Shown here in pieces: positions 26,464 through 35,263 of a DNA stretch of 64,000 nt (position 1 is the first letter of the stretch; every line of letters begins with the position of its first letter). This stretch comes from Pseudomonas nunensis (GTDB lineage: Bacteria > Pseudomonadota > Gammaproteobacteria > Pseudomonadales > Pseudomonadaceae): assembly GCF_024296925.1 (NCBI RefSeq), contig NZ_CP101125.1:4342501-4406500 (forward strand), read 5' to 3'. The position numbers and the translations under genes are program-made. The notes beneath the pieces are model-generated. The model was given only the letters and a program-made list of their open reading frames with translations, was not told where the DNA came from and did not search any database.

Positions 26464-27215
26464 CGAACGGCCTCCAGACTGTTCTGCACTTCAGCTTTCA
26501 CCCAGCTCGCCCGGGCTTCGCGCTTGAGCACTTCAAGACGCATGCGCAGCAACAGCACCGCGCCGAAGAAACAGTAGAAACCCAGCACCGTCAGCAACAG
26601 CGGTAGCCACATCTCGGCGGGCATCGCCGGTTTTTCAGTGAGGGTGAACGTCGCGCCCTGGTGCAGGGTGTTCCACCACTCCACCGAGTATTTGATGATC
26701 GGAATGTTGATCACGCCGACAATTGCCAGCACCGCACAGGCCTTGGCCGCACTGTCACGATTGCTGATGGCGTTGCCCAGCGCAATGAGACCGAAGTACA
26801 GAAACAGCAGAATAAGCATGGACGTAAGTCGCGCATCCCAGACCCACCAAGAGCCCCAGGTCGGTTTGCCCCAAATCGCGCCGGTGACCAGCGCCACGGC
26901 GGTCATCCAGGCGCCAATCGGCGCCGCGCATTGCAAGGCGACGTCGGCCAGTTTCATCTTCCACACCAGCCCGACCACACCGCACACCGCCAGCATCACA
27001 TAGCAGGACTGAGCCAGCATGGCGGCCGGAACGTGGATATAGATGATGCGAAAGCTGTTGCCTTGTTGGTAGTCCGGTGGCGCGAAGGCCAGGCCCCAGA
27101 CCACGCCGACGCTAATCAGCAGCAACGCCGCGACGCTCAGCCACGGCAGCAGTTTGCCACTGATGCCATAAAACCATTTGGGCGAGCCGAGCTTATGAAA
27201 CCAGGTCCAGTTCAT
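26460..27215 (-). CDS. ccmC: Heme transporter CcmC
   Basis: A 251-residue six-helix membrane protein with the WWD domain ([13 protein letters not shown], near residue 125) and flanking His residues, e.g. in IYIHVPAAM. It loads heme onto CcmE. Start ATG 27215 (MNWTWF) follows GGAAA; ATG 27227 in the same frame would add four residues and cannot be ruled out. Unlike the other ccm junctions, the gap to ccmB is 76 bases and contains two hairpins. Confidence 0.95.
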   Translation of the reverse strand: MNWTWFHKLGSPKWFYGISGKLLPWLSVAALLLISVGVVWGLAFAPPDYQQGNSFRIIYIHVPAAMLAQSCYVMLAVCGVVGLVWKMKLADVALQCAAPIGAWMTAVALVTGAIWGKPTWGSWWVWDARLTSMLILLFLYFGLIALGNAISNRDSAAKACAVLAIVGVINIPIIKYSVEWWNTLHQGATFTLTEKPAMPAEMWLPLLLTVLGFYCFFGAVLLLRMRLEVLKREARASWVKAEVQNSLEAVR

Positions 27216-27234
27216 TACTGTTTCCATCACGGGT

Positions 27235-27285
27235 GCTCTTCGCTATTGAAGAGCCAAGGGTCTTTACTGGTTAAATTTTAACCAG
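27235..27285 (-). promoter_or_regulatory. Two tandem hairpins in the ccmB-ccmC gap
   Basis: Nearest ccmB is a perfect 19-base palindrome CTGGTTAAATTTTAACCAG (27267-27285). Nearest ccmC is GCTCTTC/GAAGAGC with a 6-base loop (27235-27254). Neither has a run of U long enough to be an ordinary terminator. They could mark an RNA processing point, a secondary promoter operator or a translational control element. Confidence 0.5.
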
Positions 27286-27291
27286 ACCTCA

Positions 27292-27960
27292 TTATTCGCC
27301 GACGCTGATCTTCAGGCCAGCAGCTATTGCAAAAGGTGTCAGGGTTATCGCCAGGGCGGTCAGGCTACCAAGCCACAAGAGATAACCGGTCGCCGGCATG
27401 CCCTGCAAGGCTGCCTGCAAGGCGCCACTGCCAAGAATCAACACCGGGATGTACAGCGGCAGAATCAGCAGCGCCAGCAACAGGCCGCCACGCTTCAATC
27501 CGACCGTCAGTGCTGCGCCCACCGCACCGAGCAGGCTCAGCACCGGTGTACCCAGCAATAACGAAAGCAGCAACACCGGCAGACAAGCGGCAGGCAAACC
27601 GAGCATCAACGCCAGTAGTGGAGCGAGCAAAACCAGTGCCAGGCCGGAGAAGGCCCAGTGTGCCAGTACCTTGGCCAAAACCAGAAGAGCCAGGGGGTGC
27701 GGCGAAAGGACCCACTGTTCAAGCGATCCGTCTTCGAAATCACTGCGGAAGAGCCCGTCCAGCGAGAGCAGGACCGATAAAAGCGCCGCCACCCAGACCA
27801 GTCCCGGAGACAAGGTTTGCAACAATTGAGACTCGGGTCCGACCGCCAACGGGAACAACGACACCACGATGGCGAAGAATACCAGCGGATTGGCCAGCTC
27901 TGCCGGACGGCGAAACAACAAGCGAGCCTCACGGGCGACCAACAGGCCGAAAACACTCAT
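27292..27960 (-). CDS. ccmB: Heme exporter permease CcmB
   Basis: The 222-residue protein has six membrane segments and the CcmB pattern [20 protein letters not shown] after the first two helices. It forms the membrane part of the CcmAB ATPase, which powers release of heme-loaded CcmE. Its ATG overlaps the ccmA stop by four bases (ATGA). Confidence 0.95.
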   Translation of the reverse strand: MSVFGLLVAREARLLFRRPAELANPLVFFAIVVSLFPLAVGPESQLLQTLSPGLVWVAALLSVLLSLDGLFRSDFEDGSLEQWVLSPHPLALLVLAKVLAHWAFSGLALVLLAPLLALMLGLPAACLPVLLLSLLLGTPVLSLLGAVGAALTVGLKRGGLLLALLILPLYIPVLILGSGALQAALQGMPATGYLLWLGSLTALAITLTPFAIAAGLKISVGE

Positions 27961-28592
27961 ACGGCCCAGTTCCCCAGATCAATGTCGCGATAGCCGGCCG
28001 GCATGCGAGTCAGCGTGTGGTGGGTGGTCAGAATCACCATGCCGCCCCGCTCGCAGTGGCCGGCCAGGTGTTCTTCGAGTTGCGCCACGCCCTGCTTATC
28101 GAGCGCGGTGAAGGGTTCGTCGAGAATCCACAGCGGTGGACTGTCGAGGTAAAGCCGTGCCAGCGCCACGCGGCGTTGCTGACCGGCGGACAAGGTGTGG
28201 CAAGGCACATCCTCGAAACCGCGCAGCCCGACAGCCGCCAGCGCTTGCCAGATCGCTTCGTGGCTCGCCGGTTGGTGCAAGGCGCAAAGCCAGCTAAGGT
28301 TTTCTTCCGGGGTCAGCAAATCCTTGATCCCGGCGGCATGTCCGATCCACAACAGGTTGCGGGCCAGTTCGCTGCGTTGCTCGTGCAACGGCTGGCCATT
28401 GAGCAAGACTTGACCGGCGGTCGGTTGCATCAGCCCGGACAACAAGCGCAATAAACTGGTCTTGCCACTGCCATTAGGGCCGCTGATCTGCACCATTTCG
28501 CCACTGGACAGTCTCAATTCGAGATTTTCGAAGAGCAGCCGAAGGTCTCGCTCACAGGCGAGATCGACGGTTTGAAGGACTGGACTGGTCAA
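27957..28592 (-). CDS. ccmA: Heme exporter ATP-binding protein CcmA
   Basis: The 211-residue ABC ATPase has Walker [12 protein letters not shown] (about residues 39-49), the signature [14 protein letters not shown] (about 132-145), and Walker [13 protein letters not shown]. It is the first gene of ccmABCDEFGHI. Its upstream 211 bases are shared with a divergent fliK-like gene; no convincing promoter was found there. Confidence 0.96.
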   Translation of the reverse strand: MTSPVLQTVDLACERDLRLLFENLELRLSSGEMVQISGPNGSGKTSLLRLLSGLMQPTAGQVLLNGQPLHEQRSELARNLLWIGHAAGIKDLLTPEENLSWLCALHQPASHEAIWQALAAVGLRGFEDVPCHTLSAGQQRRVALARLYLDSPPLWILDEPFTALDKQGVAQLEEHLAGHCERGGMVILTTHHTLTRMPAGYRDIDLGNWAV

Positions 28593-28685
28593 GAGATCAC
28601 TGGGCCTTTACGTTTCAAGTCGGCGGTTCAAGTCGGCAGTGGCGCGGCCGCTAAAGAGATGCAGCATAGATGCATTGGCGGCCGG

Positions 28686-28736
28686 TTTTAGAGAGCTGCG
28701 TCAAAACAATTGCAATGTTTTCACCGCTCTCTCAAA
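28686..28736. other. Imperfect long inverted repeat in the ccmA / fliK-like gap
   Basis: TTTTAGAGAGC pairs with GCTCTCTCAAA, and inside it GTCAAAACA pairs with TGTTTTCAC with one mismatch. The two arm sets stack into one stem around TTGC. The gap otherwise shows a GGCGGCATTATACAT stretch that might be a -10 for the fliK-like gene. No function assigned. Confidence 0.4.
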
Positions 28737-28803
28737 GACGGGCGGCATTATACATGCCATGCCTTACTCTAAAGAGCGCATTTTCCGAAGGTTGTGACCG
28801 CGT

Positions 28804-30369
28804 ATGACAGGCGAAATGAACATCCTCCCGGTCCCCCAGACCACACCGACGGCCACGCGCCCGATGGTGGTCAGTGGCGACTTGCTCAAGCTGCTGACGC
28901 CGATGGAGGGCCTGATCAGCGCCGGCCAGACCGCCAGCGCCGAGGTGCTGTCGCTGAAGCAGGCCGATCAGACTTTTCAACTGTTGCTCAAGGTCACCGT
29001 CGACGGCGGCCGCCAGACCACGGTCCAGGCCACCAGCACGCAACCGCTGCCCACCGGCACCAACCTGGCGATTACCCAGCCGTCCGCCAGCAACCTGGCG
29101 ATTACGGTGCAACAGGCGATTGCCTCCAGCGTCGCCACCCTCACCCGCATCGACACCGCGCAACTGCCGGTCGGCACGTTGCTGCAAGGCAAAGTGCTGA
29201 CCTCGCAGGTATTGCCGCAGACGCCGGGGCAACCGAGCGTTTTTCGTTCAATGGTGAGCCTGCTCAACACCGCGCTGAGCGGCAGCACGTTGACCATCGA
29301 CAGCCCGCAACCGCTGCGCATCGGCACCTTGCTGAGCGCCCTGGTGCAGGACACGCAGACATTGAAATTCCTGCCGCTGAGCAATCGCCAGGACCAGTTG
29401 GCGGTCTCGCAGCAACTGACCACCCAGCAGAGCCGCCAGGGTTCGCTGGACGGCTTGCTCAGCGCCTTGCAGAACCTGCCGCAGTCCGACGAAACCTCCG
29501 CCGACCTGCAAGCCGCAGTGAACAAATTGCTCGCTGGTCTGCCGGACGTGCAGCAACTGAGCACGCCCAAGGGCCTCGCCTTGGCGTTGGCCAACAGCGG
29601 CCTGTTCCTCGAAACGAAATTGCTGACCGGCCAGACCCCAACGCTGGCCCCGGACATGAAGGCCGACCTGCTCAAGCTGATCGCGCAACTGACCCCGCCC
29701 AACACCAATCTCGGCGCCGTCATCGCCGCCAACACCCTGGCCCAGGCGATGCCGAGTTTTGTGCGCAGCGCGTTGGGCATGCTCGGTCAGGTCAGCGCCA
29801 AGCCATCCCCCACCAGTTTTCCGCTGCCCGACCGGTTGTTGCAGAGCCAGGACGGTGAAGGCGATCTTGAGCATCTATTACGCTTGGCCGCTGCGGCGGT
29901 TTCGCGCCTGCAAAGCCATCAACTGTCGAGCCTGGAACAAACCGGCGTCACCGACGATGGCCGGCTGATGAGCACTTGGCAGCTGGAAATCCCGATGCGC
30001 AACATGCAGGACATCGTGCCGTTGCAGGTCAAGTTCCAGCGCGAAGAGGCTCCGGAAAAACAGCAGCAAAACGAACGCCGCGAAGAACGCGAACCGAAAC
30101 AGCAACTGTGGCGGGTCGAGTTGGCGTTCGACATGGAGCCGCTTGGCCCGCTGCAAGTTCAGGCGCAGTTGATCCAGGGCAGCCTATCCAGCCAGCTATG
30201 GGCCGAGCGGCCGTACACCGCGAGCCTGATTGAAAGCAATCTGGCAGCCCTGCGCGAGCGCTTGTTGGCTTCCGGCCTGAACGTCGGCGATCTGGATTGC
30301 CACCTCGGCACACCTCCCCAAGGCGCGCAAACCCGCCTCGAACAACGCTGGGTCGACGAAACCGCATGA
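28804..30369 (+). CDS. FliK-like protein, second copy
   Basis: A 521-residue protein whose C-terminal third (from about residue 380) resembles the FliK hook-length control domain, with WQLEIPMRNMQDIVPLQVKFQRE, LWRVELAFDMEPLGPLQVQAQL and a terminal LRERLLASGLNVGDLDCHLG. The N-terminal part is Thr/Gln/Leu-rich. It is not the main fliK (52149-53534). Its stop overlaps the start of a FlhB C-terminal-like gene (ATGA). FliK acts by touching the FlhB C domain, so the pair may modify export switching. No direct evidence of that here. Confidence 0.82.
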   Translation: MTGEMNILPVPQTTPTATRPMVVSGDLLKLLTPMEGLISAGQTASAEVLSLKQADQTFQLLLKVTVDGGRQTTVQATSTQPLPTGTNLAITQPSASNLAITVQQAIASSVATLTRIDTAQLPVGTLLQGKVLTSQVLPQTPGQPSVFRSMVSLLNTALSGSTLTIDSPQPLRIGTLLSALVQDTQTLKFLPLSNRQDQLAVSQQLTTQQSRQGSLDGLLSALQNLPQSDETSADLQAAVNKLLAGLPDVQQLSTPKGLALALANSGLFLETKLLTGQTPTLAPDMKADLLKLIAQLTPPNTNLGAVIAANTLAQAMPSFVRSALGMLGQVSAKPSPTSFPLPDRLLQSQDGEGDLEHLLRLAAAAVSRLQSHQLSSLEQTGVTDDGRLMSTWQLEIPMRNMQDIVPLQVKFQREEAPEKQQQNERREEREPKQQLWRVELAFDMEPLGPLQVQAQLIQGSLSSQLWAERPYTASLIESNLAALRERLLASGLNVGDLDCHLGTPPQGAQTRLEQRWVDETA

Positions 30370-30695
30370 GAAACCCCAACGCCCCACGCCAGGCCATCGC
30401 CCTCAAATACGACGGCAGCCACGCCCCGACCCTCACCGCCAAGGGCGACGAAGAACTGGCCGAAGCCATTCTGAAGATTGCTCGTGAATGCGAAGTGCCG
30501 ATCTACGAAAACCCCGAGCTGGTGAGGCTGCTGGCGAAGATGGAGTTGGGGGACAGTATTCCGGAAGAGTTGTACCGCACGATTGCGGAGATTATTGCGT
30601 TTGCGTGGAACCTGAAGGGCAAGTTTCCTGAGGGACAGGATCCGAATGCGCCAATGGTCGAGAAGGATATTACTGATCGCGGGGATGATTATTGA
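30366..30695 (+). CDS. Stand-alone FlhB C-terminal-like protein
   Basis: A 109-residue protein that matches the cytoplasmic C-terminal domain of FlhB/YscU without the membrane part: QAIALKYDGSHAPTLTAKGDEELAEAILKIARECEVPIYENPELVRLL. The start (ATG 30366) overlaps the stop of the FliK-like gene. It lacks the NPTH autocleavage site and starts a few residues after where that site would be, so it resembles the free cleaved FlhB fragment. Similar proteins (FlhX type) can partly replace the FlhB C domain in other bacteria. Confidence 0.88.
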   Translation: MRNPNAPRQAIALKYDGSHAPTLTAKGDEELAEAILKIARECEVPIYENPELVRLLAKMELGDSIPEELYRTIAEIIAFAWNLKGKFPEGQDPNAPMVEKDITDRGDDY

Positions 30696-30709
30696 TGTGT
30701 GTTGAATGC

Positions 30710-30803
30710 AAAAGATCGCAGCCTCGTTTTACTCGACAGCTCCTACATTGGGATTGCGTACACCCTGTAGGAGCTGTCGAGTAAAACGAGGCTGCGATCT
30801 TTT
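30710..30803. repeat. Inverted repeat, family C, 38-base perfect arms
   Basis: The arms start AAAAGATCGCAGCCTCGTTT and continue TACTCGACAGCTCCTACA; the right arm is the exact complement. The loop is 18 bases. It lies between convergent genes, so it may stop both. A very similar copy lies at 46444. Confidence 0.92.
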
Positions 30804-30811
30804 GATCTTTC

Positions 30812-31204
30812 TCAGTTCTTGTGCAACTTGCGCATCAACTCCGCCTCAGCCTGGGTCAACCCGCAAGACTGAGTCAGTTCATCAACGGTGGCGCCCATGC
30901 CCACCAATCGCGCCGCCTGGGCAAACGACAGGCTCGACGGGTCGCGTTGTTCCAGCTGCGCCAGTTTGTCCGGCAACGGCGAAACCACCGCGCGCAGTTC
31001 GTGCAGGTCTTCACCCATGCGCACATTGCCGCTCTGGTAATTGTCGACGCGCTTGGCCAGGTCTTTGATGCGCTGATCGCGCAGCGCATCACCCTCGGCC
31101 TGTTGCGCCGCGATCAGTCGCTGACTGCGGATGTACGCCAGGAACATCGCCAGCGTGCCTGCCCAAAACAGGAACAGGACAATGACAGCAACCTCAAGAA
31201 TCAA
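30812..31204 (-). CDS. DUF2802 protein at the end of the chemotaxis operon
   Basis: A 130-residue protein with an N-terminal membrane helix (about residues 3-25), a coiled-coil (about 30-85) and a short helix-turn-helix-like C-terminal part (SLSFAQAARLVGMGATVDELTQSCGLTQAEAELM) that matches DUF2802. In Pseudomonas this gene always follows cheW. Function unknown. It starts directly at the end of cheW, with no gap. Confidence 0.86.
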   Translation of the reverse strand: MILEVAVIVLFLFWAGTLAMFLAYIRSQRLIAAQQAEGDALRDQRIKDLAKRVDNYQSGNVRMGEDLHELRAVVSPLPDKLAQLEQRDPSSLSFAQAARLVGMGATVDELTQSCGLTQAEAELMRKLHKN

Positions 31205-31690
31205 TCAGATGTTCTCCAGATCCGACCATTCTTCTTCGCTCATCATCTTGTCGAGTTCGACCAGGATGAGGAGTTCGTTGTTCTTGTTGCATACGCCCTG
31301 AATGAACTTGGCGGATTCTTCGTTACCGACGTTCGGCGCGGTCTCGATTTCCGACTGACGCAGGTAAACCACTTCGGCGACGCTATCGACCATGATCCCG
31401 ACGACTTGTTTGTCGGCTTCGATGATGACGATACGGGTGTTGTCGCTGATCTCGGCGTTCATCAGGCCGAAGCGCTGACGGGTGTCGATCACGGTGACCA
31501 CGTTGCCACGCAGGTTGATGATGCCCAGCACGTAGCTCGGGGCACCCGGGACCGGGGCGATTTCGGTGTAACGCAGGACTTCCTGAACGCGCATCACGTT
31601 GATGCCGTAGGTTTCATTGTCCAGTTTGAAGGTTACCCATTGCAGGATCGGATCTTCAGAACCTTTTGCATTCGTCGCTTGATTACTCAT
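31205..31690 (-). CDS. cheW: Chemotaxis coupling protein CheW
   Basis: A 161-residue CheW-fold protein linking receptors to CheA. It has the family stretches FKLDNETYGINVMRVQEVL, GAPSYVLGIINLRGNVVTVIDTR and the end ELLILVELDKMM. The start at 31690 (MSNQATNAKG) was chosen because the family starts there; the frame extends 20 codons upstream through unlikely residues. In the order parC-parP-cheW. Confidence 0.95.
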   Translation of the reverse strand: MSNQATNAKGSEDPILQWVTFKLDNETYGINVMRVQEVLRYTEIAPVPGAPSYVLGIINLRGNVVTVIDTRQRFGLMNAEISDNTRIVIIEADKQVVGIMVDSVAEVVYLRQSEIETAPNVGNEESAKFIQGVCNKNNELLILVELDKMMSEEEWSDLENI

Positions 31691-31778
31691 ACCCTGACCC
31701 CTCGAAAAACCGCTTCTGGCGGTGTGTGTTCTGTTGGCGGCGTTCAACAACGCCGTCGCATACTTGTTATGTCGGCAG

Positions 31779-32666
31779 CTATGTCGGTTTGTGTAGCGGC
31801 TTGCTGCTGCCCATGTGCTTTGCTCCGCCGCTGGCGATCAGCTCGGCCAGTGCGGAAACGTCCAGCAATGCACACATGTGCTCAATCACCGTGCCGGCGA
31901 GCCATGGCCGCTGACCTCGGTGACTTCTCCATTTGATTTCGTTCGGGTCCAGGCGCAACGAGCGGCTGACCTGATGCACCGCCAGCCCCCACTCGTAGCC
32001 CTGCACCGAAATAACGTATTGCAGGCCCTGGCGGAAGTCATCGCGATAACGATCCGGCATGACCCAGCGCGCGGTATCCAGCACCTTCAGATTGCCGGCC
32101 TGGCTCGGCAGGATCCCGAGGAACCATTCCGGCTGACCGAACAACGGCGTCAGCTCGTGACCGGCCAGGGAATAAATCGAACCCAGGCACACCAGCGGCA
32201 CGGCCAGGGTCAGCCCAGCAACGTCGAACAACAGGCATTCGAACGGCTCGGCGGCCCAGGACGGACGACCATCGGTTTCCACCGGTGGCGGCGTGTTGCT
32301 CGGCGGCAAGTGGACTTCAACCACCGGAGGGACCAAGGCTTGCAGCAATGGCGCGATGGTCGAGACTGGCGCGAGGATCGGTGCCGGGGCTTCGATCACA
32401 GCGAGCGGTGCTTTCTCAACGACCGGCGCAACCACTGGCGCCGCAATGGCAGGCGCCGGGCGTGCATCACGCGCCTGTTCTTCGAGCACGGCCAACTGGA
32501 ACTCGTCCAGCGCGGCCTCGACCTCGACCGTTTCAACGACCTCGATGACTTGCGCCACCGCTTCGACTTCCTGCGGCAACTCTTCAGTCGCCTCCATCAA
32601 CAGGTTGTCCAGATAAGACTGGAGCGCCAATTGTGGACGCGAAGTGGTTTTTACCGGGCGGTTCAT
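31779..32666 (-). CDS. parP: ParP: CheW-like protein for placing chemotaxis arrays at the pole
   Basis: A 295-residue protein. The N-terminal 110 or so residues are acidic, then rich in Ala/Pro/Val, and form a flexible linker. The C-terminal part (from about 135) is a CheW-like AIF domain (FECLLFDVAGLTLAVPLVCLGSIY). ParP binds ParC and CheA and keeps the array polar in Vibrio and Pseudomonas. It is next to parC, as in those species. Promoter not obvious; a family B repeat lies between it and parC. Confidence 0.88.
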   Translation of the reverse strand: MNRPVKTTSRPQLALQSYLDNLLMEATEELPQEVEAVAQVIEVVETVEVEAALDEFQLAVLEEQARDARPAPAIAAPVVAPVVEKAPLAVIEAPAPILAPVSTIAPLLQALVPPVVEVHLPPSNTPPPVETDGRPSWAAEPFECLLFDVAGLTLAVPLVCLGSIYSLAGHELTPLFGQPEWFLGILPSQAGNLKVLDTARWVMPDRYRDDFRQGLQYVISVQGYEWGLAVHQVSRSLRLDPNEIKWRSHRGQRPWLAGTVIEHMCALLDVSALAELIASGGAKHMGSSKPLHKPT

Positions 32667-32680
32667 GCAAACACCGCCCG

Positions 32681-32772
32681 TGTAGGAGCGAGGCTTGCCC
32701 GCGAAGAACGATAACGCGGATTATTGGTTAAGACCGAGGTGTTGCCTTCGCGGGCAAGCCTCGCTCCTACAG
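32681..32772. repeat. REP doublet, family B, between parC and parP
   Basis: TGTAGGAGCGAGGCTTGCCC at the left and its complement at the right. It is inside an operon that is otherwise tightly spaced. Confidence 0.9.
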
Positions 32773-32784
32773 GTAATGGGTTCA

Positions 32785-33573
32785 TCAGGCCACCGCCGGG
32801 ACAAGTTGTGCGGTCAGCAGATGCTTGAGCAGCGCGCGATAGGCGAGAACACCGCGACTCTTGCCGTCGAATTGCGAAGGCGTGACACCGGCGCGGCTCG
32901 CATCACGCAGGCGAGTATCCACCGGGATGTAGCCTTGCCAGATTTCTTCCGGGTACTTGTCGCGCAATACGCGCAACGTCCCGAGGGACGCTTGAGTGCG
33001 GCGGTCGAACAGAGTCGGGACGATAGTGAATGGCAACGCCTGTTTGCGTGAGCGGTTGATCATCGCCAGGGTGTTGACCATGCGTTCCAGGCCTTTGACG
33101 GCCAGGTGCTCGGTCTGCACCGGGATCACCAACTGCTGGCTCGCGGCCAGGGCGTTGACCATCAACAAGCCAAGCAACGGCGGGCTGTCGATCACCGCGT
33201 AATCGAAGTCTTGCCACAATTGCGCCAGACTCTTGGCGATCACCAGGCCAAGGCCACTCTGGCCCGGCGACTGACGCTCAAGGGTCGCCAGCGCGGTGCT
33301 CGACGGCAGCAGGGAAATATTCTCGTGACTGGTGGGCATCAACAACTGGCCGGGCAAGCCCTGGGGCACGCTGCCCTTGTGCAGGAACAGGTCGTAGCTG
33401 CTGTGTTCCAGGCTGTCGGGGTCGTAGCCGAAATAGCTGGTCATCGAGCCGTGCGGGTCAAGGTCCACCATGACCACGCGCTTGCCCGCCTCGGCCAGTA
33501 ACCCGGCTAAAGCGATAGAGGAAGTGGTTTTACCAACACCACCCTTTTGATTGGCAACTGCCCAGACTCTCAT
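32785..33573 (-). CDS. parC: ParC: ParA-like ATPase for polar placement of chemotaxis proteins
   Basis: A 262-residue ParA/MinD-type ATPase. It has the deviant Walker A (NQKGGVGKTTSSIAL, residues 8-22) and the Walker B region DYAVIDSPPLLG. ParC recruits ParP and the chemotaxis array to the cell pole and its partition at division. It lies between motD and parP, in the order seen across Pseudomonas. Not a plasmid gene: no parB or parS here. Confidence 0.9.
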   Translation of the reverse strand: MRVWAVANQKGGVGKTTSSIALAGLLAEAGKRVVMVDLDPHGSMTSYFGYDPDSLEHSSYDLFLHKGSVPQGLPGQLLMPTSHENISLLPSSTALATLERQSPGQSGLGLVIAKSLAQLWQDFDYAVIDSPPLLGLLMVNALAASQQLVIPVQTEHLAVKGLERMVNTLAMINRSRKQALPFTIVPTLFDRRTQASLGTLRVLRDKYPEEIWQGYIPVDTRLRDASRAGVTPSQFDGKSRGVLAYRALLKHLLTAQLVPAVA

Positions 33574-33616
33574 TCGGATTGTTCCTCCCGGTCGATCAGC
33601 TCGACCGAGAAATAGC

Positions 33617-34507
33617 TCAATGTGTTAATGCGGGTGACGGAGAATTGACGGCGCTCTCTCGTCCCGGCGACTTGACCGGGGTCGGTGCAGTTTGTGTGCC
33701 AGCACGCTTCAACGCGGCATCCGGTTTCGCATTCGCGGTTCCGGTGCCCGTCAGGCTGCGGCGTACATCGAGATTTCGCGAAACAACCAGTACCACCCGA
33801 CGGTTGCGCGCACGGCCTTCAGCGGTGGCGTTATTGGCCACTGGCTGGAATTCACCGTAGCCCACCGACGCCAGGCGCCCGGGGTTCACACCCTGCATCG
33901 CCAGCATGCGCACGATGCTCGCCGAACGGGCCGAAGACAGTTCCCAGTTGGTCGGGTACTGCGAAGTGCGGATCGGTTGATCGTCGGTAAAGCCTTCGAC
34001 GTGGATCGGGTTGTCGAACGGCTTCAGGATCCCCGCAACCTTGTCGATGATGTTGAACGCCATGTCGCTGGGCATCGCATCGCCGCTGGTGAATAACAGG
34101 CTGGAGTTAAGTTCGATCTCGACCCACAACTCGTTGCCGCGCACGGTCATCTGATTGGATTTGATCAAGTCGCCGAACGCGGCGCTGATGTCATCGGCGA
34201 TGCTTTTCAAAGGATCGCTGGCACCGGAGATACCGGCGTCAACCTGCTCACTGTCCTTGACCAGCGGCTTGGCCGGGGTCACGGTCACCGGCCGTTCTTC
34301 ACCGATGGGGATCGGCTTGAGCGCGCGGTCCGAGTCCGTGAACACGCCGATCAACGCTTCCGAGATGACTTTGTACTTGCCCTCGTTGATCGAGGAGATC
34401 GAGTACATGACCACGAAGAACGCAAACAGCAGAGTAATGAAGTCCGCGTAGGACACCAGCCAGCGTTCGTGATTGACGTGTTCTTCAGGTTGCCGGCGAC
34501 GAGCCAT
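33617..34507 (-). CDS. motD: Flagellar stator protein MotD (MotB family)
   Basis: A 296-residue protein with one N-terminal membrane helix. It carries the proton-path Asp in VSYADFITLLFAFFVVMYS (Asp22), then a peptidoglycan-binding OmpA-like domain (about residues 120-250, IHVEGFTDDQPI and LSSARSASIVRML). It pairs with MotC from the gene upstream. Pseudomonas has two stators, MotAB and MotCD; MotCD supports swarming. It ends with a Pro/Ala-rich tail. Confidence 0.94.
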   Translation of the reverse strand: MARRRQPEEHVNHERWLVSYADFITLLFAFFVVMYSISSINEGKYKVISEALIGVFTDSDRALKPIPIGEERPVTVTPAKPLVKDSEQVDAGISGASDPLKSIADDISAAFGDLIKSNQMTVRGNELWVEIELNSSLLFTSGDAMPSDMAFNIIDKVAGILKPFDNPIHVEGFTDDQPIRTSQYPTNWELSSARSASIVRMLAMQGVNPGRLASVGYGEFQPVANNATAEGRARNRRVVLVVSRNLDVRRSLTGTGTANAKPDAALKRAGTQTAPTPVKSPGRESAVNSPSPALTH

Positions 34508-34522
34508 ATTCCGTTACTCCCA

Positions 34523-35263
34523 TCAATCCATGAAGCCCTGAAGCTTCAACTCAATAGAGCGAGGGTTTTCACCTTCGGCGATCGACAGAATCCCTTCCAA
34601 CAACATTTCGCGATAACGCGACTGGCGCAACGCGATGGACTTGAGCTTGGCCGCGACCGGCAGCAACACCAGGTTGGCACTGGCCACACCGTAGATGGTC
34701 GCGACGAATGCCACGGCAATGCCGCTGCCCAGTTGCGATGGATCGGCGAGGTTACCCATGACATGGATCAGGCCCATGACCGCACCGATGATGCCGATGG
34801 TCGGCGCGTAGCCGCCCATGCTTTCAAAGACTTTCGCCGCTTCGATGTCGCGGCTCTCCTGGGTGTAGAAATCCACTTCCAGGATGCTGCGAATCGCTTC
34901 CGGCTCGGCGCCGTCCACCAGCAATTGCAGGCCTTTGCGCGAGTAGTTGTCCGGTTCGGCGTCAGCCACCCCTTCCAGACCGAGCAGGCCTTCCTTGCGA
35001 GCGGTAAGGCTCCAGTTCACTACACGATCGACGCCACCGGCCAGATCCACACGCGGTGGAAACAGAATCCAGGCAAGGATCTGCATGGCGCGCTTGAATG
35101 CGCTCATCGGCGATTGCAACAGCGCCGCACCGACGGTCCCACCGATCACGATCAACGCCGCCGGGCCGTTAGCCAATGCGCCGAGGTGACCGCCTTCAAG
35201 GTAGTTGCCGCCAATGATGGCGACAAACGCCATGATGATCCCGATAAGGCTCAGTACATCCAT
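34523..35263 (-). CDS. motC: Flagellar stator protein MotC (MotA family)
   Basis: A 246-residue protein with four membrane segments (about residues 1-20, 30-50, 145-170 and 180-205) and the MotA-type cytoplasmic loop between the second and third. It forms the proton channel with MotD. ATG 35263 overlaps the cheB stop by four bases; a TTG three codons upstream is less likely to be the start. Confidence 0.94.
   Translation of the reverse strand: MDVLSLIGIIMAFVAIIGGNYLEGGHLGALANGPAALIVIGGTVGAALLQSPMSAFKRAMQILAWILFPPRVDLAGGVDRVVNWSLTARKEGLLGLEGVADAEPDNYSRKGLQLLVDGAEPEAIRSILEVDFYTQESRDIEAAKVFESMGGYAPTIGIIGAVMGLIHVMGNLADPSQLGSGIAVAFVATIYGVASANLVLLPVAAKLKSIALRQSRYREMLLEGILSIAEGENPRSIELKLQGFMD

Noticed and set aside
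28600..28803. Sigma-28 or sigma-54 promoter for the FliK-like gene
   Set aside because: TAAAG and TGGCGCGG stretches are present but the spacing to the partner element is wrong.
32785..33573. Possible plasmid partition (parA) gene and thus an integrated element
   Set aside because: It sits between motD and a ParP gene as in the normal chemotaxis operon and has no parB or parS nearby.
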